A DNA stretch of 64,000 nucleotides from Formosa sp. Hel1_31_208 (GCF_900104785.1 NZ_LT629733.1:2264501-2328500); one strand, 5' to 3'. Shown: positions 7,344 to 16,640, numbered from the stretch's first letter. Program-made: numbers and translations. Notes: a model not told the origin generated them from the letters alone.

Positions 7344-9140
7344 TTAAGATAAAATATGTTTAACTTTTTTTTCAGTGATTTCAGATAAATTAATAGCTGT
7401 TTCAATTAGTGCTAAATGTGAATAGGCTTGTGGAAAATTCCCAAGAAGTCGTTTTGATTCAAAATCTAAATCTTCACTAAAAAGCCCTAAATGATTACTG
7501 TAAGATAAGAGTCTTTCAAATTGCTTAATCGCTTTTTCCTCCTCACCTATTAAGTATAAGCTATTGATAAACCAGAATGTACAAATAGTAAAGGATGACG
7601 ACGGCAATCCAAAATCATCTTGATTCTTATATCTGTATAACAATCCGTCATTAGAAAGCTCTCGTTCAATTGCTTTTACTGTACTTACATATTTAGGATG
7701 TTTCGCCTCAATAAAGCCATATGACGCCATCAATAACACCGAAGCATCAAGATCATCCGATCCATAAGCTTGAGTAAATGCCTGTGCAGTATCACTCCAT
7801 GAATGTTCCATAATATCTTCTCTGATAGACTCTTCCAACAGTTGCCAACGTGCTAACTTGGTTGTTTTTCCTAATATTTTGGCTACTTTTATTGCTTTAT
7901 CAACTGCTGTCCAACACAAGACTTTTGAAAAGGTAAAATGTTGATCTTCGCCTCGAAACTCCCATATCCCTTTATCTGGTTCTTGCCAATGTTTATTTAC
8001 AACCCAAACAATTCCTTTGGTAATATTCCATAGCTCTTCTCCATTTTCTATATCATTGCCGAAGTTTAATAATAGTTGATGAATCATATCCATCAAAATG
8101 CCGTAAATATCATTTTGTTTCTGCTTATAAGCAGCATTTCCAATACGTACAGGGTTTGAATCTTCATATCCAGATAAATGGTCTAAAAACTCTTCTGTCA
8201 ATTTCTTTTCACCATCAATCCCATACATGATCTGAAGTTTTTCATCCTTATCTGGAATTTGATCAATAATGAATTGCAAATAACGTTTCCCAATATTTTG
8301 ATGCCCCAAATTTGACATCACTTTAATTACCATAGATGCATCGCGTACCCAACAAAATCGATAATCCCAATTACGAACTTCTCCAATACTTTCTGGTAAA
8401 GATGTTGTGGCTGCGGCTAAAACAGCACCAGTTTTATCATAACTCAACAACTTTAATGTCATAGCACTTCTGGCAATCTGTGTATTAAATCGCTTATAAG
8501 TTGGTGTACGTTCCATCCAATTTAACCAGTAGACTTTTGTACGTTCATATTCTAAAAATATCGTTTTTAAGGTTGGCGCACTTAACTTTTCGTGATATCC
8601 TACCAAAAAAAAGTGATCTGAAGTAATTGTTATGGTTTGGTGATTAACCACAGCCTCTTTATTAAGATCAGTATATAGAAATAAGGTATCAAACTCTCTG
8701 CTATTGGTCAAACTCACCACAAAATCATTTTTGACATAAGTGTTTGTTTCTCCTTTAGCGTATTCTAGCTTTGGATTGTATATTACACTTATGATTGGCT
8801 TTCCTGAAATATGTTTTATATACCTTATAAATTCTGGGGGCGAATAATATATTCCATTTCCCCTGTGATACCTTGGCATAAAATCATGAATTTCAAAAGC
8901 ATCCGACCCATTACTAAAGCTGGTCACCAATATAGCTGTGTTTTCAATATAATATTGATTGATTGTGTAACTCTCATCAACATTAAAAGCAAATGAACCT
9001 CCAATCTCTTGATCTAAAAGTCTCCCAAAAACTGAAGGAGAATTAAATTTTGGCAAGCAACACCAATCTATAGAGCCAGTTTTAGAAACCAGTGCAGCGC
9101 TTCTACAATTCCCTATAATGCCGTAATCTAAATTATTCAT
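7344..9140 (-). CDS. glycoside hydrolase family 15 protein (trehalase/glucoamylase-like)
   Basis: 598 residues. The N-terminal beta domain (DYGIIGNCRSAALVSKTGSIDWCCLPKFNSPSVFGRLLD) and the (alpha/alpha)6 catalytic barrel are typical of bacterial GH15; diagnostic blocks are EVRNWDYRFCWVRDAS near residue 250, PVRIGNAAYKQ near 330, and LLGNFPQAYSHLALI near the C-terminus. Family members hydrolyse alpha-linked glucosides including trehalose. It is cytosolic (no signal peptide) and divergent from the trehalose-phosphate synthase/phosphatase gene 82 bp away, so a role in trehalose or maltooligosaccharide turnover is likely (inference from context). It reads against the direction of most genes in the array. 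Confidence 0.88.
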   Translation of the reverse strand: MNNLDYGIIGNCRSAALVSKTGSIDWCCLPKFNSPSVFGRLLDQEIGGSFAFNVDESYTINQYYIENTAILVTSFSNGSDAFEIHDFMPRYHRGNGIYYSPPEFIRYIKHISGKPIISVIYNPKLEYAKGETNTYVKNDFVVSLTNSREFDTLFLYTDLNKEAVVNHQTITITSDHFFLVGYHEKLSAPTLKTIFLEYERTKVYWLNWMERTPTYKRFNTQIARSAMTLKLLSYDKTGAVLAAATTSLPESIGEVRNWDYRFCWVRDASMVIKVMSNLGHQNIGKRYLQFIIDQIPDKDEKLQIMYGIDGEKKLTEEFLDHLSGYEDSNPVRIGNAAYKQKQNDIYGILMDMIHQLLLNFGNDIENGEELWNITKGIVWVVNKHWQEPDKGIWEFRGEDQHFTFSKVLCWTAVDKAIKVAKILGKTTKLARWQLLEESIREDIMEHSWSDTAQAFTQAYGSDDLDASVLLMASYGFIEAKHPKYVSTVKAIERELSNDGLLYRYKNQDDFGLPSSSFTICTFWFINSLYLIGEEEKAIKQFERLLSYSNHLGLFSEDLDFESKRLLGNFPQAYSHLALIETAINLSEITEKKVKHILS

Positions 9141-9222
9141 AAAACTATTTTCTTTTTAAGTCGGTAACAATTTTAATTTCTTTAAATTAACGAAATGAAA
9201 CTCTTAAATACAAATTTTAACT

Positions 9223-11415
9223 TTGAATAAAACAATAGTTATTTCCAACCGATTACCGCTTCAGGTATCTATACTAGATGCGTCACTTAAAATAACACCA
9301 AGTGTAGGTGGTTTGGCAACTGGTATGAAGTCTGTTCACGCTGAAGGAAATGGAATTTGGATTGGTTGGTCTGGTATTCCTGAAGAGAAACTGAATACAG
9401 AACTTTCAAAAAAAATTACTAAAGAGATTCAAAAAGAAAAATGTGTTTCTGTTCCTTTAACGACCCAAGATATTGAGGACTATTACGAAGGTTTCAGTAA
9501 TAGAGCTTTGTGGCCATTGTTTCATTATTTCATGGAATACACCAAATTTGAGCAGAAAGAATGGGAAGCTTACAAACGTGTCAATCAGAAATTTGCAGAT
9601 GTTGTTATAGACAACTATGAAGAAGGGGACACTATTTGGGTACATGATTACCAGTTATTACTCTTACCGCAGCTCATAAAAGATAAAAGGCCTAACGCTA
9701 CAATTGGATTCTTTTTGCACATTCCTTTTCCGTCCTATGAGATTTTTAGAACATTCCCATGGCGAAAGGAAATCCTAACTGGATTGCTTGGTGCTGACTT
9801 ACTAGGTTTTCATACATATGATTATGAACGGCATTTTTTAAGTTCTGTTAAACGAATTTTAAGATTAGAAGTCCATTTTAATGAAATAAGCTATCAGGAT
9901 AGAATTGTAAAAGTAGATTCCTTTCCAATGGGAATCGATTATGATAAATTTCATAGTATAGCTCTGGAGCACAACCGTAAAAACAAAGAAAAATCAGAGC
10001 TTCTTAATCGCCTTGAAGAGCATACTTTAAATGGTAAAAAATTAATCTTATCAATTGATAGAATGGATTACACCAAAGGAATTCCCAATCGGATAAAAGC
10101 CTTTGAATATTTTTTAGATAAATATCCTGATTATAAAGAGAAGGTGCGCTTGGTTATGCTTGCAGTTCCATCGCGATCAAATGTTCCTCAATATCAAAAA
10201 CTAAAGCGAGAAACAGACGAACTTGTTGGTCGGATTAACGGAAAATTTGCAACTGTTAGTTGGACTCCTATTTGGTATTTTTATAGATCTATGCCTTTTG
10301 AAAAATTAATCGATCTTTATATCTCATCAGATGTCGCACTAATTACACCTATAAGAGACGGAATGAATTTAGTTGCAAAGGAATATGTGGCGACGAGAAC
10401 AAACACAGATGGCGTGTTAATCTTAAGTGAAATGGCTGGCGCTTCTCTTGAAATGAATGAAGCTTTACTGATCAACCCGAATAGTTTTGAGGATTTTGCC
10501 GAAAACTTGAATCATGCCTTAACCATGCCATTAAAAGAACAACAAAAGCGCATGACGTTTTTGCAAAAACGTTTGAAACGCTACAATGTAGAGAAATGGG
10601 CTGAAGAATTTTTGAAATCTTTAGAAAATTCCAAACAGCTTAAAAACACCTACACTGCAAAAAAGATGATCGGTGAACATGAAGTTAATTTGATCACAGA
10701 TTACCATCAAAATAAGAAAAGACTTTTGCTTTTAGATTATGATGGCACATTGGTTGGTTTTAAAGATAATCCGCAGGATGCAAAACCTGATGAAAAACTT
10801 TACACACTTTTAGACAATCTTCAAAAACAGAAAAACACAACAGTAGTGCTAATAAGTGGAAGGGATAAAGAGACCTTTAAAAACTGGTTTGGACATAAAA
10901 ACTATGATCTAGTGACTGATCACGGTGTTTGGTTATATCAGAATAATGAATGGGTCATCATTGAGCGTTTAAAAACAGATTGGATGCATAATATTCGTCC
11001 AATTTTAGAAACCTTCGTAGACAGAACACCAGGAACCTTTATTGAAACAAAAAACTATTCATTGGCTTGGCATTATAGAAAAGCAGATCCTGAACTTTCA
11101 AGAACACGTACCATGGAGTTAAATACTGTTTTAACTAGTATGGTCACCAATAACGATCTTTCTGTGCTTAAAGGCAATAAGGTCATAGAAATAAAAAGCA
11201 GTAGTGTTAACAAAGGAAGAGCAATGAGTCGTGTCTTAATGAATGAAGATTACGATTTTATAACCGTAATTGGAGATGATTGGACAGATGAATACATGTT
11301 TGAAGAGGCTCCCGAATCAGCTTATACAATTAAAGTAGGCTTCACTAAAACTAAAGCGAAGTACCAAATTAAAAGCCCAGAGAAAGTTATTCAATTACTT
11401 AATAAATTCATATGA
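9223..11415 (+). CDS. bifunctional trehalose-6-phosphate synthase/phosphatase (OtsA-OtsB fusion)
   Basis: 730 residues. The start is TTG at 9223; the ATG at 9195 is out of frame and soon stops. Residues 1-470 are a GT20 trehalose-6-phosphate synthase (ISNRLPL, VGGLATGMKSV, WVHDYQLLLLPQLI, GFFLHIPFPSYEIFRTFPWR, RMDYTKGIPNRIKAFE, RDGMNLVAKEYVA), using UDP-glucose and glucose-6-phosphate. Residues about 500-730 are a HAD-type phosphatase (LLLLDYDGTLVGF, ISGRDKETF, VIGDDWTDEYMFE) that releases trehalose. Cytosolic. Paired divergently with the GH15 gene, forming a synthesis/breakdown module for the compatible solute. The module sits between two attC-like elements with nearly matching cores. Confidence 0.93.
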   Translation: MNKTIVISNRLPLQVSILDASLKITPSVGGLATGMKSVHAEGNGIWIGWSGIPEEKLNTELSKKITKEIQKEKCVSVPLTTQDIEDYYEGFSNRALWPLFHYFMEYTKFEQKEWEAYKRVNQKFADVVIDNYEEGDTIWVHDYQLLLLPQLIKDKRPNATIGFFLHIPFPSYEIFRTFPWRKEILTGLLGADLLGFHTYDYERHFLSSVKRILRLEVHFNEISYQDRIVKVDSFPMGIDYDKFHSIALEHNRKNKEKSELLNRLEEHTLNGKKLILSIDRMDYTKGIPNRIKAFEYFLDKYPDYKEKVRLVMLAVPSRSNVPQYQKLKRETDELVGRINGKFATVSWTPIWYFYRSMPFEKLIDLYISSDVALITPIRDGMNLVAKEYVATRTNTDGVLILSEMAGASLEMNEALLINPNSFEDFAENLNHALTMPLKEQQKRMTFLQKRLKRYNVEKWAEEFLKSLENSKQLKNTYTAKKMIGEHEVNLITDYHQNKKRLLLLDYDGTLVGFKDNPQDAKPDEKLYTLLDNLQKQKNTTVVLISGRDKETFKNWFGHKNYDLVTDHGVWLYQNNEWVIIERLKTDWMHNIRPILETFVDRTPGTFIETKNYSLAWHYRKADPELSRTRTMELNTVLTSMVTNNDLSVLKGNKVIEIKSSSVNKGRAMSRVLMNEDYDFITVIGDDWTDEYMFEEAPESAYTIKVGFTKTKAKYQIKSPEKVIQLLNKFI

Positions 11416-11424
11416 TACAACGAA

Positions 11425-11558
11425 AGACTAACATCGTGTATAATCAATGCTAACATTATACTGCAATTAAAATGTATATATTTAAACAACTGATTTGCTA
11501 CATCTGAAAACCCTGCGCATTTTCAGCCGCACAAATCATACACGAATACGTTAGTCTG
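11425..11558 (+). repeat. attC-like element F
   Basis: 134 bp. Left AGACTAAC-ATCGTGTATAATCAATGC; right ...CATACACGAATAC-GTTAGTCT. Its own outer cores are perfectly complementary to each other (AGACTAAC/GTTAGTCT). Begins 9 bp after the synthase stop codon. Confidence 0.85.
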
Positions 11559-11606
11559 CATTGAAAACTCTCATATATTAAAAGAAACTAATTAAATCAA
11601 AATATA

Positions 11607-12235
11607 ATGAAACCAGCTCAAACATATTTTCTAATAATGCTTATAACAATTTTGTTTGGGTGTAATAAAAATTTAGAAAAAGAAGTTATTACTATAGAAA
11701 AAGGTAAAGTTGGAATGATTGGTTATGGCTCTTTAATGTCTAAGGCTAGTATGGAAAAAACCTTAAAGAGAACCTATCAAGATTCTGTTTATCTTGTTCA
11801 TCTCAAAGACTATCAAAGGTCTTGGAATTTCTTCTCTTCAGTATTAAACCCCAAAAGAGATTTCTTCTATTCTAAAGATAACGACACCATTCAAATATAT
11901 AACAGAATAATGAATTAGATTTTGAATTAACTAAAAAAGAAGGTCGAGAATTTGAGAAATTTGACAACCCTCAAATGAATTTACGACCATTAGTAGTTAA
12001 CCATTATCAAATTGACAATGAATCATCTTTAACATTGTCTAGTCAAAATCATGAGTTTAAGCATGTCACCAATGGTATAAAAATTAAAGACTACACCTTA
12101 TTAAGTAACGATGGAGTTTACATTACTTTATTGCAAAATTCTATATATCATCGATTTCAAAAAATTAACAGATACAATCGTGTAATTAGCAAAATTGATA
12201 ATCTCGTTGATTTCATATTACTTGAATTAAATTAA
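11607..12235 (+). pseudogene. gamma-glutamylcyclotransferase-like lipoprotein, frameshifted
   Basis: The first 103 codons encode a lipoprotein signal (MKPAQTYFLIMLITILFGC) and the GGCT-fold substrate loop GMIGYGSLMSKASME. That frame stops at 11916-11918 (IYNRIMN*), while a second frame continues smoothly from about 11900 through NELDFELTKKEGREFEKFDNPQMNLRPLV to the stop at 12233-12235. One frameshift near 11890-11915 explains both. A sequencing error cannot be excluded. GGCT-like proteins cleave gamma-glutamyl peptides or bind related ligands; activity of this copy is doubtful. Sole gene between elements F and G. Confidence 0.65.
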
Positions 12236-12259
12236 CTGACTTAAAAATAAATAACGACA

Positions 12260-12394
12260 GCACAACAAGGTGTATATTGAATTGCTAGGTTTCTGTGCAC
12301 TCGGAAAATCCTAACGGATTCCCCTATTGGTTCGGTTTCTTTTACTAACTTAGTTCTTGCCAACGCAACACATCATAACTCAAACACGTTGTGC
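12260..12394 (+). repeat. attC-like element G
   Basis: 135 bp. Left GCACAAC-AAGGTGTATATTGAATTGC; right GCAACACATCATAACTCAAACAC-GTTGTGC. Central GGAAAATCCTAACGGATTCCCC. Right GTTGTGCTT matches AAGCGCAAC at 13521-13529 in 8 of 9 positions. Confidence 0.88.
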
Positions 12395-12450
12395 TTCATT
12401 GCTACTAGGCTGAAGCTTCGGTAGTAGAAACTATGACCAACCAATAACCT

Positions 12451-13227
12451 ATGATAACTCTATTTTATCAAGCAGCTTTAATTATTTTAGCTTTTGTAAC
12501 TCTATTATGGATTTGGAGTGTTTTTATAAAAAATGTAAGTATTGTAGACATTTTTTGGGGTTTTGGGTTTGTGGTTATTAATACGTTTTACGTGTTTAAT
12601 TCAGGAGAACTAAATGCTAGAAAAATATTGATTTTAACTTTAGTGAGTATTTGGGGACTTAGGCTTGCAATTCATCTTGCATTTAGAAACATTGGCAAAG
12701 GAGAAGATTTTAGATATAAGGAATTCCGAAAAAATTATGGCGCAAAACGCTATTGGTGGTTTAGTTTTTTCCAAACATTTTTATTACAAGGAGCCTTGAT
12801 TATGATTGTTTCTTTACCCCTTTTGGGTATTAATGCAAGTACAAGTAATGGAACCCTCAATGTATTGGATTATATAGGAATTGTAGTATGGCTTATTGGA
12901 TTTACTTTTGAAGCTGGTGGCGATTTTCAGTTAGCACGTTTTAAAAGTAATTTAAAAAACAAAGGGGAAGTCTTAAACAAAGGGTTTTGGAAATACACAA
13001 GGCATCCAAATTATTTTGGCGACTCAGCTGTTTGGTGGGCATATGCTATTTTTAGTATTGCAGCCGGAAGTTACTGGCAAATAATAGGTTCTATTATAAT
13101 GACTTTATTAATTATTAAAATATCAGGTGTGAGCTTACTTGAAAAAACTTTAAAAGAGACAAAACCTCATTACAGAGATTACATTCAAAAAACAAATTCC
13201 TTTTTTCCTTGGTTCCCAAAAAAATAA
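12451..13227 (+). CDS. DUF1295 / steroid-5-alpha-reductase-like integral membrane protein
   Basis: 258 residues with about six hydrophobic segments (starting MITLFYQAALIILAFVTLLW). The C-terminal block NKGFWKYTRHPNYFGDSAVWWAYAIF near residues 175-200 is the hallmark of DUF1295 and the related isoprenylcysteine methyltransferase/5-alpha-reductase fold, where it binds the cofactor. FRNIGKGEDFRYKEFRKNYG also fits DUF1295. Substrate unknown. The next small membrane gene begins at the base after its stop codon, so the two are co-transcribed within cassette G-H. Confidence 0.88.
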   Translation: MITLFYQAALIILAFVTLLWIWSVFIKNVSIVDIFWGFGFVVINTFYVFNSGELNARKILILTLVSIWGLRLAIHLAFRNIGKGEDFRYKEFRKNYGAKRYWWFSFFQTFLLQGALIMIVSLPLLGINASTSNGTLNVLDYIGIVVWLIGFTFEAGGDFQLARFKSNLKNKGEVLNKGFWKYTRHPNYFGDSAVWWAYAIFSIAAGSYWQIIGSIIMTLLIIKISGVSLLEKTLKETKPHYRDYIQKTNSFFPWFPKK

Positions 13228-13509
13228 ATGATAATGGATTTTATAACTAAAAATATTTGGTTTATACTTTTTGTGATTTGGGGATTACCATTAAGTTTTT
13301 ATAGAAGTAAATTCCGCAAAATTGTATATCAAACCGATAGTTGGTTAATTAACATTAAACCTCTTTTTTGGAAAGAAATTAAGGGTCTTTTTGGAAATAT
13401 CTATCCTGAAAATCTTGAATATAAAAAGTTTAGAAACTTCTACATGTTCTATCTGGCTATTTATTTTTTGTTATTTATTGCTTATCTGATTTTTGATACA
13501 AATTCCTAA
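13228..13509 (+). CDS. small membrane protein of unknown function
   Basis: 93 residues, two hydrophobic segments (NIWFILFVIWGLPLSFYRS and MFYLAIYFLLFIAYLIF) separated by a basic Trp/Tyr-rich loop. It starts directly after the DUF1295 stop (ATGATAATGG; M1 or M3 possible). No family recognised; the tight spacing suggests a partner of the DUF1295 enzyme. Confidence 0.7.
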   Translation: MIMDFITKNIWFILFVIWGLPLSFYRSKFRKIVYQTDSWLINIKPLFWKEIKGLFGNIYPENLEYKKFRNFYMFYLAIYFLLFIAYLIFDTNS

Positions 13510-13522
13510 AAAAATAACGAAA

Positions 13523-13639
13523 GCGCAACACCGTTAATAATTCATTGCCAGTACTAGCCTACTTGCCAAAATCTTCTCGGTTTGTATTTGATAAATTAGT
13601 TACTGAAAGACGTTACTAACCATACACAAACACGTTTCC
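13523..13639 (+). repeat. attC-like element H
   Basis: 117 bp. Left GCGCAAC-ACCGTTAATAATTCATTGCC; right ...GACGTTACTAACCATACACAAACAC-GTTTCC. Slightly shortened centre. Left core agrees with element G's right core. Confidence 0.8.
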
Positions 13640-13750
13640 TGCAAGTAGAATAAAGCATTGAACCAAAATTGTGGTTTTTTGGACTAAAAGCATAATTAAT
13701 TGATTATAAACTGTTTTAGTTTTGAAGTATTAATAATTAAAACATTTATA

Positions 13751-14128
13751 ATGAAAACATTCAAATTAGTTTTAGTCCTAATTGTGTTTAATCTGAATTA
13801 TTCTCAAGCACAACAAAAAGAAAACCAAACAACAATCAAAAACAATGACACTATGAAAACTTTTGTAATAGAACGTATTATTCCTGGAGTAGGAGAATTA
13901 ACAGCTGAACAACTGAAAGGAATTTCACAAACATCATGTTCAGTCCTAAAAGAAATGGGACCAAAAATTGAATGGCAACACAGTTATGTTACTGGTAACA
14001 AAGTCTATTGTGTTTACAAAGCAGAGAATAAAGAATTAATTGAAGAACACGCAAAAAAGGGCGGTTTTCCTGCAAATTCCATAAGTGAAGTTGCAACACT
14101 AATTAGTCCAGCAACAGCAGAACAGTAA
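13751..14128 (+). CDS. DUF4242 (nickel-binding-like) secreted protein
   Basis: 125 residues from the ATG at 13751, which starts a signal peptide (MKTFKLVLVLIVFNLNYSQAQ). The mature part MKTFVIERIIPGVGELTAEQLKGISQTSCSVL ... VYCVYKAENKELIEEHAKKGGFP is a DUF4242/SCO4226-type ferredoxin-like fold; members bind nickel or similar metals. Cys residues at TSCSVL and VYCVY and the EEHAKKGG motif are visible. The next gene begins with a second DUF4242 domain, so the two probably act on the same signal. Confidence 0.82.
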   Translation: MKTFKLVLVLIVFNLNYSQAQQKENQTTIKNNDTMKTFVIERIIPGVGELTAEQLKGISQTSCSVLKEMGPKIEWQHSYVTGNKVYCVYKAENKELIEEHAKKGGFPANSISEVATLISPATAEQ

Positions 14129-14137
14129 AAAATTAAA

Positions 14138-14171
14138 GAGAAGCTACATACAAATAGGTAGCTTCTCTTGT
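14138..14171 (+). terminator. stem-loop between the two DUF4242 genes
   Basis: GAGAAGCTAC (14138-14147) and GTAGCTTCTC (14158-14167) form a perfect 10-bp stem with a 10-base loop. It is followed by TTG rather than a long U run, so it may be a weak terminator or attenuating hairpin. Confidence 0.6.
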
Positions 14172-14207
14172 CAAGATTATTAGTAAATTACTTAAAATTT
14201 AAAGACT

Positions 14208-15305
14208 ATGCCAATATATATGGATTTTCATGATGTACCAAAAGGTATAACAGCAAAACACGTTGCTGAGATGCATCAAGCTGATTTAAAAATTGAGCAT
14301 AAGTATAACTGTCGTGGCTTAACTTATTGGTGTGATGAGAGACGACAAACCGCATTTTGTTTAATTGAAGCTCCCAATGAACAGGCAATTATAGATTTAC
14401 ATGAAGAGGCACATGGTGATATTCCTCAGCGTATTATTGAAGTAAACGATACTATTGTAGAATCTTTTTTAGGTCGCATTGAAGATCCAGTAAAATCACA
14501 AAATATTAAACTCAATATTATTAACGAATCAGCCTTTAGAACATTAATGGTTATTAATATCAAAAAACATATTTTAAGAACTGAAAATATTGAAACTCTT
14601 AATGCAGCAATTCGTGGTTATAAAAAATCAATAATAAATATTATTAATAGTGAAGATGGACGTCTTGTTAAACAAGAAGGAAATTCATTTTTAATGTCAT
14701 TTACTTGTGTTACAAATGCTGTACAAAGTGCCATTAAAATTCAAGAATTATACAATTGTGTTATTACTCCAGATTTAGAGTTTAATATAGGTCTAAGTGC
14801 TGGAGTTCCTGTAACAGAAAATGAAAATATTTTTGAGGATACTATAAAAGAAGCTAACTTTTTGTGTTATATCATTAAAGGTGAAATAATAATATCCCCT
14901 GAAATTAAAGATTTATACGAAAGTGAAAATCAAAACAATCCTATTTACACAAATGGTGTTAAATCATTAACTGCTGTTGAAAAGGAATTTGTCATTAATT
15001 TACTTGACTATACTAATACTGTTTGGAAAGACACAAAGACTAGTGCTTTAGATTTTAGTAAAAATTTAGGCCTAAGTAAATCAAAATTATACCGAACAAT
15101 GATGTCTATAATCGGGAAATCTCCAAATAGTTTTTTAAAAGAGTATAGATTAAATAAAGCACTTGAATTATTAGATAGAAAAACATCAAATATTTCTGAA
15201 ATTGCCTATCAAACAGGGTTTAGTAGTCCAACTTATTTTTCTAAATGTTTTCAGGAGGCACACGGAATTTTGCCATCGAATTATATTAAGTCACAATTGC
15301 TCTAG
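14208..15305 (+). CDS. three-part regulator: DUF4242 sensor, cyclase-like domain, AraC DNA-binding domain
   Basis: 365 residues, no signal peptide. Residues 1-95 are a DUF4242 nickel-binding-like domain (MPIYMDFHDVPKGITAKHVAEMHQADL ... LHEEAHGDIP). Residues about 105-245 (FRTLMVINIKKHIL ... NIGLSAGVPV ... GEIIISPEIKDLYE) resemble a class III nucleotide cyclase fold, but the metal-binding Asp pair is not evident, so it is probably a ligand-binding remnant. Residues 255-365 are an AraC helix-turn-helix (LDFSKNLGLSKSKLYRTMMSIIG ... NISEIAYQTGFSSPTYFSKCFQ). It likely senses a metal or small molecule and controls the upstream DUF4242 gene. The last codons and stop overlap the start of an attC-like remnant. 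Confidence 0.82.
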   Translation: MPIYMDFHDVPKGITAKHVAEMHQADLKIEHKYNCRGLTYWCDERRQTAFCLIEAPNEQAIIDLHEEAHGDIPQRIIEVNDTIVESFLGRIEDPVKSQNIKLNIINESAFRTLMVINIKKHILRTENIETLNAAIRGYKKSIINIINSEDGRLVKQEGNSFLMSFTCVTNAVQSAIKIQELYNCVITPDLEFNIGLSAGVPVTENENIFEDTIKEANFLCYIIKGEIIISPEIKDLYESENQNNPIYTNGVKSLTAVEKEFVINLLDYTNTVWKDTKTSALDFSKNLGLSKSKLYRTMMSIIGKSPNSFLKEYRLNKALELLDRKTSNISEIAYQTGFSSPTYFSKCFQEAHGILPSNYIKSQLL

Positions 15306-15486
15306 CTAGTTAAGTCAAGGAAAAAATCTTATATAAATTTTTACTCTCTTTTAAGACTAAGAAAAATAGACTGGCTCTGCCTCACTCCTTTTTCCATCCT
15401 AATTTTCGCAGAAAACGATTCGGCCAACTCTAAATCACCAAGGTAGAGAAAATCGCAACTAACCATAAACAAACGCGTTGTGTGCA
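15295..15486 (+). repeat. attC-like element I, left arm truncated
   Basis: Begins at AATTGCTCTAGCTAGTTAAG, already overlapping the end of the AraC gene; the outermost AAC-containing arm is missing. The centre (AATAGACTGGCTCTGCCTCACTCC...) matches the long-form variant at 25852-26117. Right arm GCAACTAACCATAAACAAACGC-GTTGTGTGC is intact. Confidence 0.7.
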
Positions 15487-15529
15487 ATGCAAGAACAGCA
15501 GTACTGACAAGAAAAAAAGCGAAAACTAT

Positions 15530-16018
15530 TTAGTTTTCACCTTCAGGTTTCATAAATTCTGATTGATATTTTTCTAGAAATTTTTTCTGTCTTACGATCA
15601 TTTGTTGCCTTATTTTGTCAATATCCATAAAATCTAAACCAAAATCACTTCCGAAAAAATTGTCATTGAAGAAATGTTTAGTAAAAAGTGAATCCTTAGA
15701 GAAAACATCTTCAAACCCTTGATTTTCAAATTCCGAAAAATTAGTAAAAAATCTTGATTTAAAAGATTGCATCAAACTATTACGCGCTGACAACGATAAA
15801 TTGTTGTACTTATCATCGGATGACCAGGAATAAATACTATCATATCTAATTAAATTTCCTTTTTCGTCAAATTCTTTATCGACTTTCCAAGTACCTTTTG
15901 GTTCTTTAACTATTTTTTTTTCGCTTTTCTTTGTTTCCGTATTTTTTATGTCATTATTTTGACTGTTGCAACTGACACTTAACAAGCCAATTATAAATAA
16001 TAAAATATATTTTTTCAT
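15530..16018 (-). CDS. lipoprotein of unknown function
   Basis: 162 residues. Lipobox signal MKKYILLFIIGLLSVSC, then a Lys/Asn-rich linker and a motif KGTWKVDKEFDEKGNLIRYDSIYSWSS that is common in small Bacteroidota lipoproteins. The C-terminus is Phe/Asp-rich and helical. It lies downstream of and on the same strand as the small heat-shock gene (108-bp gap), suggesting a stress-related envelope role, but no function can be assigned. Confidence 0.75.
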   Translation of the reverse strand: MKKYILLFIIGLLSVSCNSQNNDIKNTETKKSEKKIVKEPKGTWKVDKEFDEKGNLIRYDSIYSWSSDDKYNNLSLSARNSLMQSFKSRFFTNFSEFENQGFEDVFSKDSLFTKHFFNDNFFGSDFGLDFMDIDKIRQQMIVRQKKFLEKYQSEFMKPEGEN

Positions 16019-16126
16019 CGCTTTAGATTTTCGAGATTAAACATTATTGAGTAGTATAGAGGAGACCGATTACTCGGGCTCCCACTATATACTTTATACT
16101 TCAATCAAAAAATTTTAGAAAATCAA

Positions 16127-16603
16127 TTATGAAATCTTAATGCTTCTAGCAGGCTTTTGTTTTGCCTCTTCTTTTTTCGGTAAGAGAATACTTAAAATAC
16201 CTTCGTTATAACTGGCATTAATTTTTTCATCATTAACACTTTCAGGCAGAGCAAAGGTTCTTTTGAAAGAAGAGTAACTAAACTCTCTACGAGTATAATT
16301 TTCTTCTTTATGTTTATTTTCTTCCTTTGTCTCTGTCGAGATTGATAATACTTGATTATCAATGTCAATTTGGAAATCTGATTTTTTAAGACCAGGAACT
16401 GCCATTTCTACCGTAAAATCATCAGCACTTTCTTTGATGTTAACTTTTGGCAAAGTAATTCCAGTATTGAAGTTTGAGGTTACTACTGATGGTAGGTCTC
16501 GATTAAATATATCATCTAACCAATTTGACAAAGTTGGGAAGTTTTGGTTTGAATTGCTGTTCACTAAACTTCCGTTTTTAGGAACATTAACTAAATTGCT
16601 CAT
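16127..16603 (-). CDS. small heat-shock protein, Hsp20/alpha-crystallin family
   Basis: 158 residues. The alpha-crystallin domain spans about 48-145 (LPKVNIKESADDFTVEMAVPGLKKSDFQIDIDNQVLSIS ... REFSYSSFKRTFALPESVN ... ASYNEGILSILLPKKEE). The A-x-x-x-n-G-v-L motif appears as ASYNEGILSILLPK, and the C-terminal I-x-I/V tail is RSIKIS. ATP-independent holdase chaperone of the cytoplasm. It runs opposite to most genes of the array, in the same cassette-sized interval as the lipoprotein gene. Confidence 0.93.
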   Translation of the reverse strand: MSNLVNVPKNGSLVNSNSNQNFPTLSNWLDDIFNRDLPSVVTSNFNTGITLPKVNIKESADDFTVEMAVPGLKKSDFQIDIDNQVLSISTETKEENKHKEENYTRREFSYSSFKRTFALPESVNDEKINASYNEGILSILLPKKEEAKQKPARSIKIS

Positions 16604-16640
16604 AATTACAAAATTTTAATTTAAACATTATTTCGAATTT

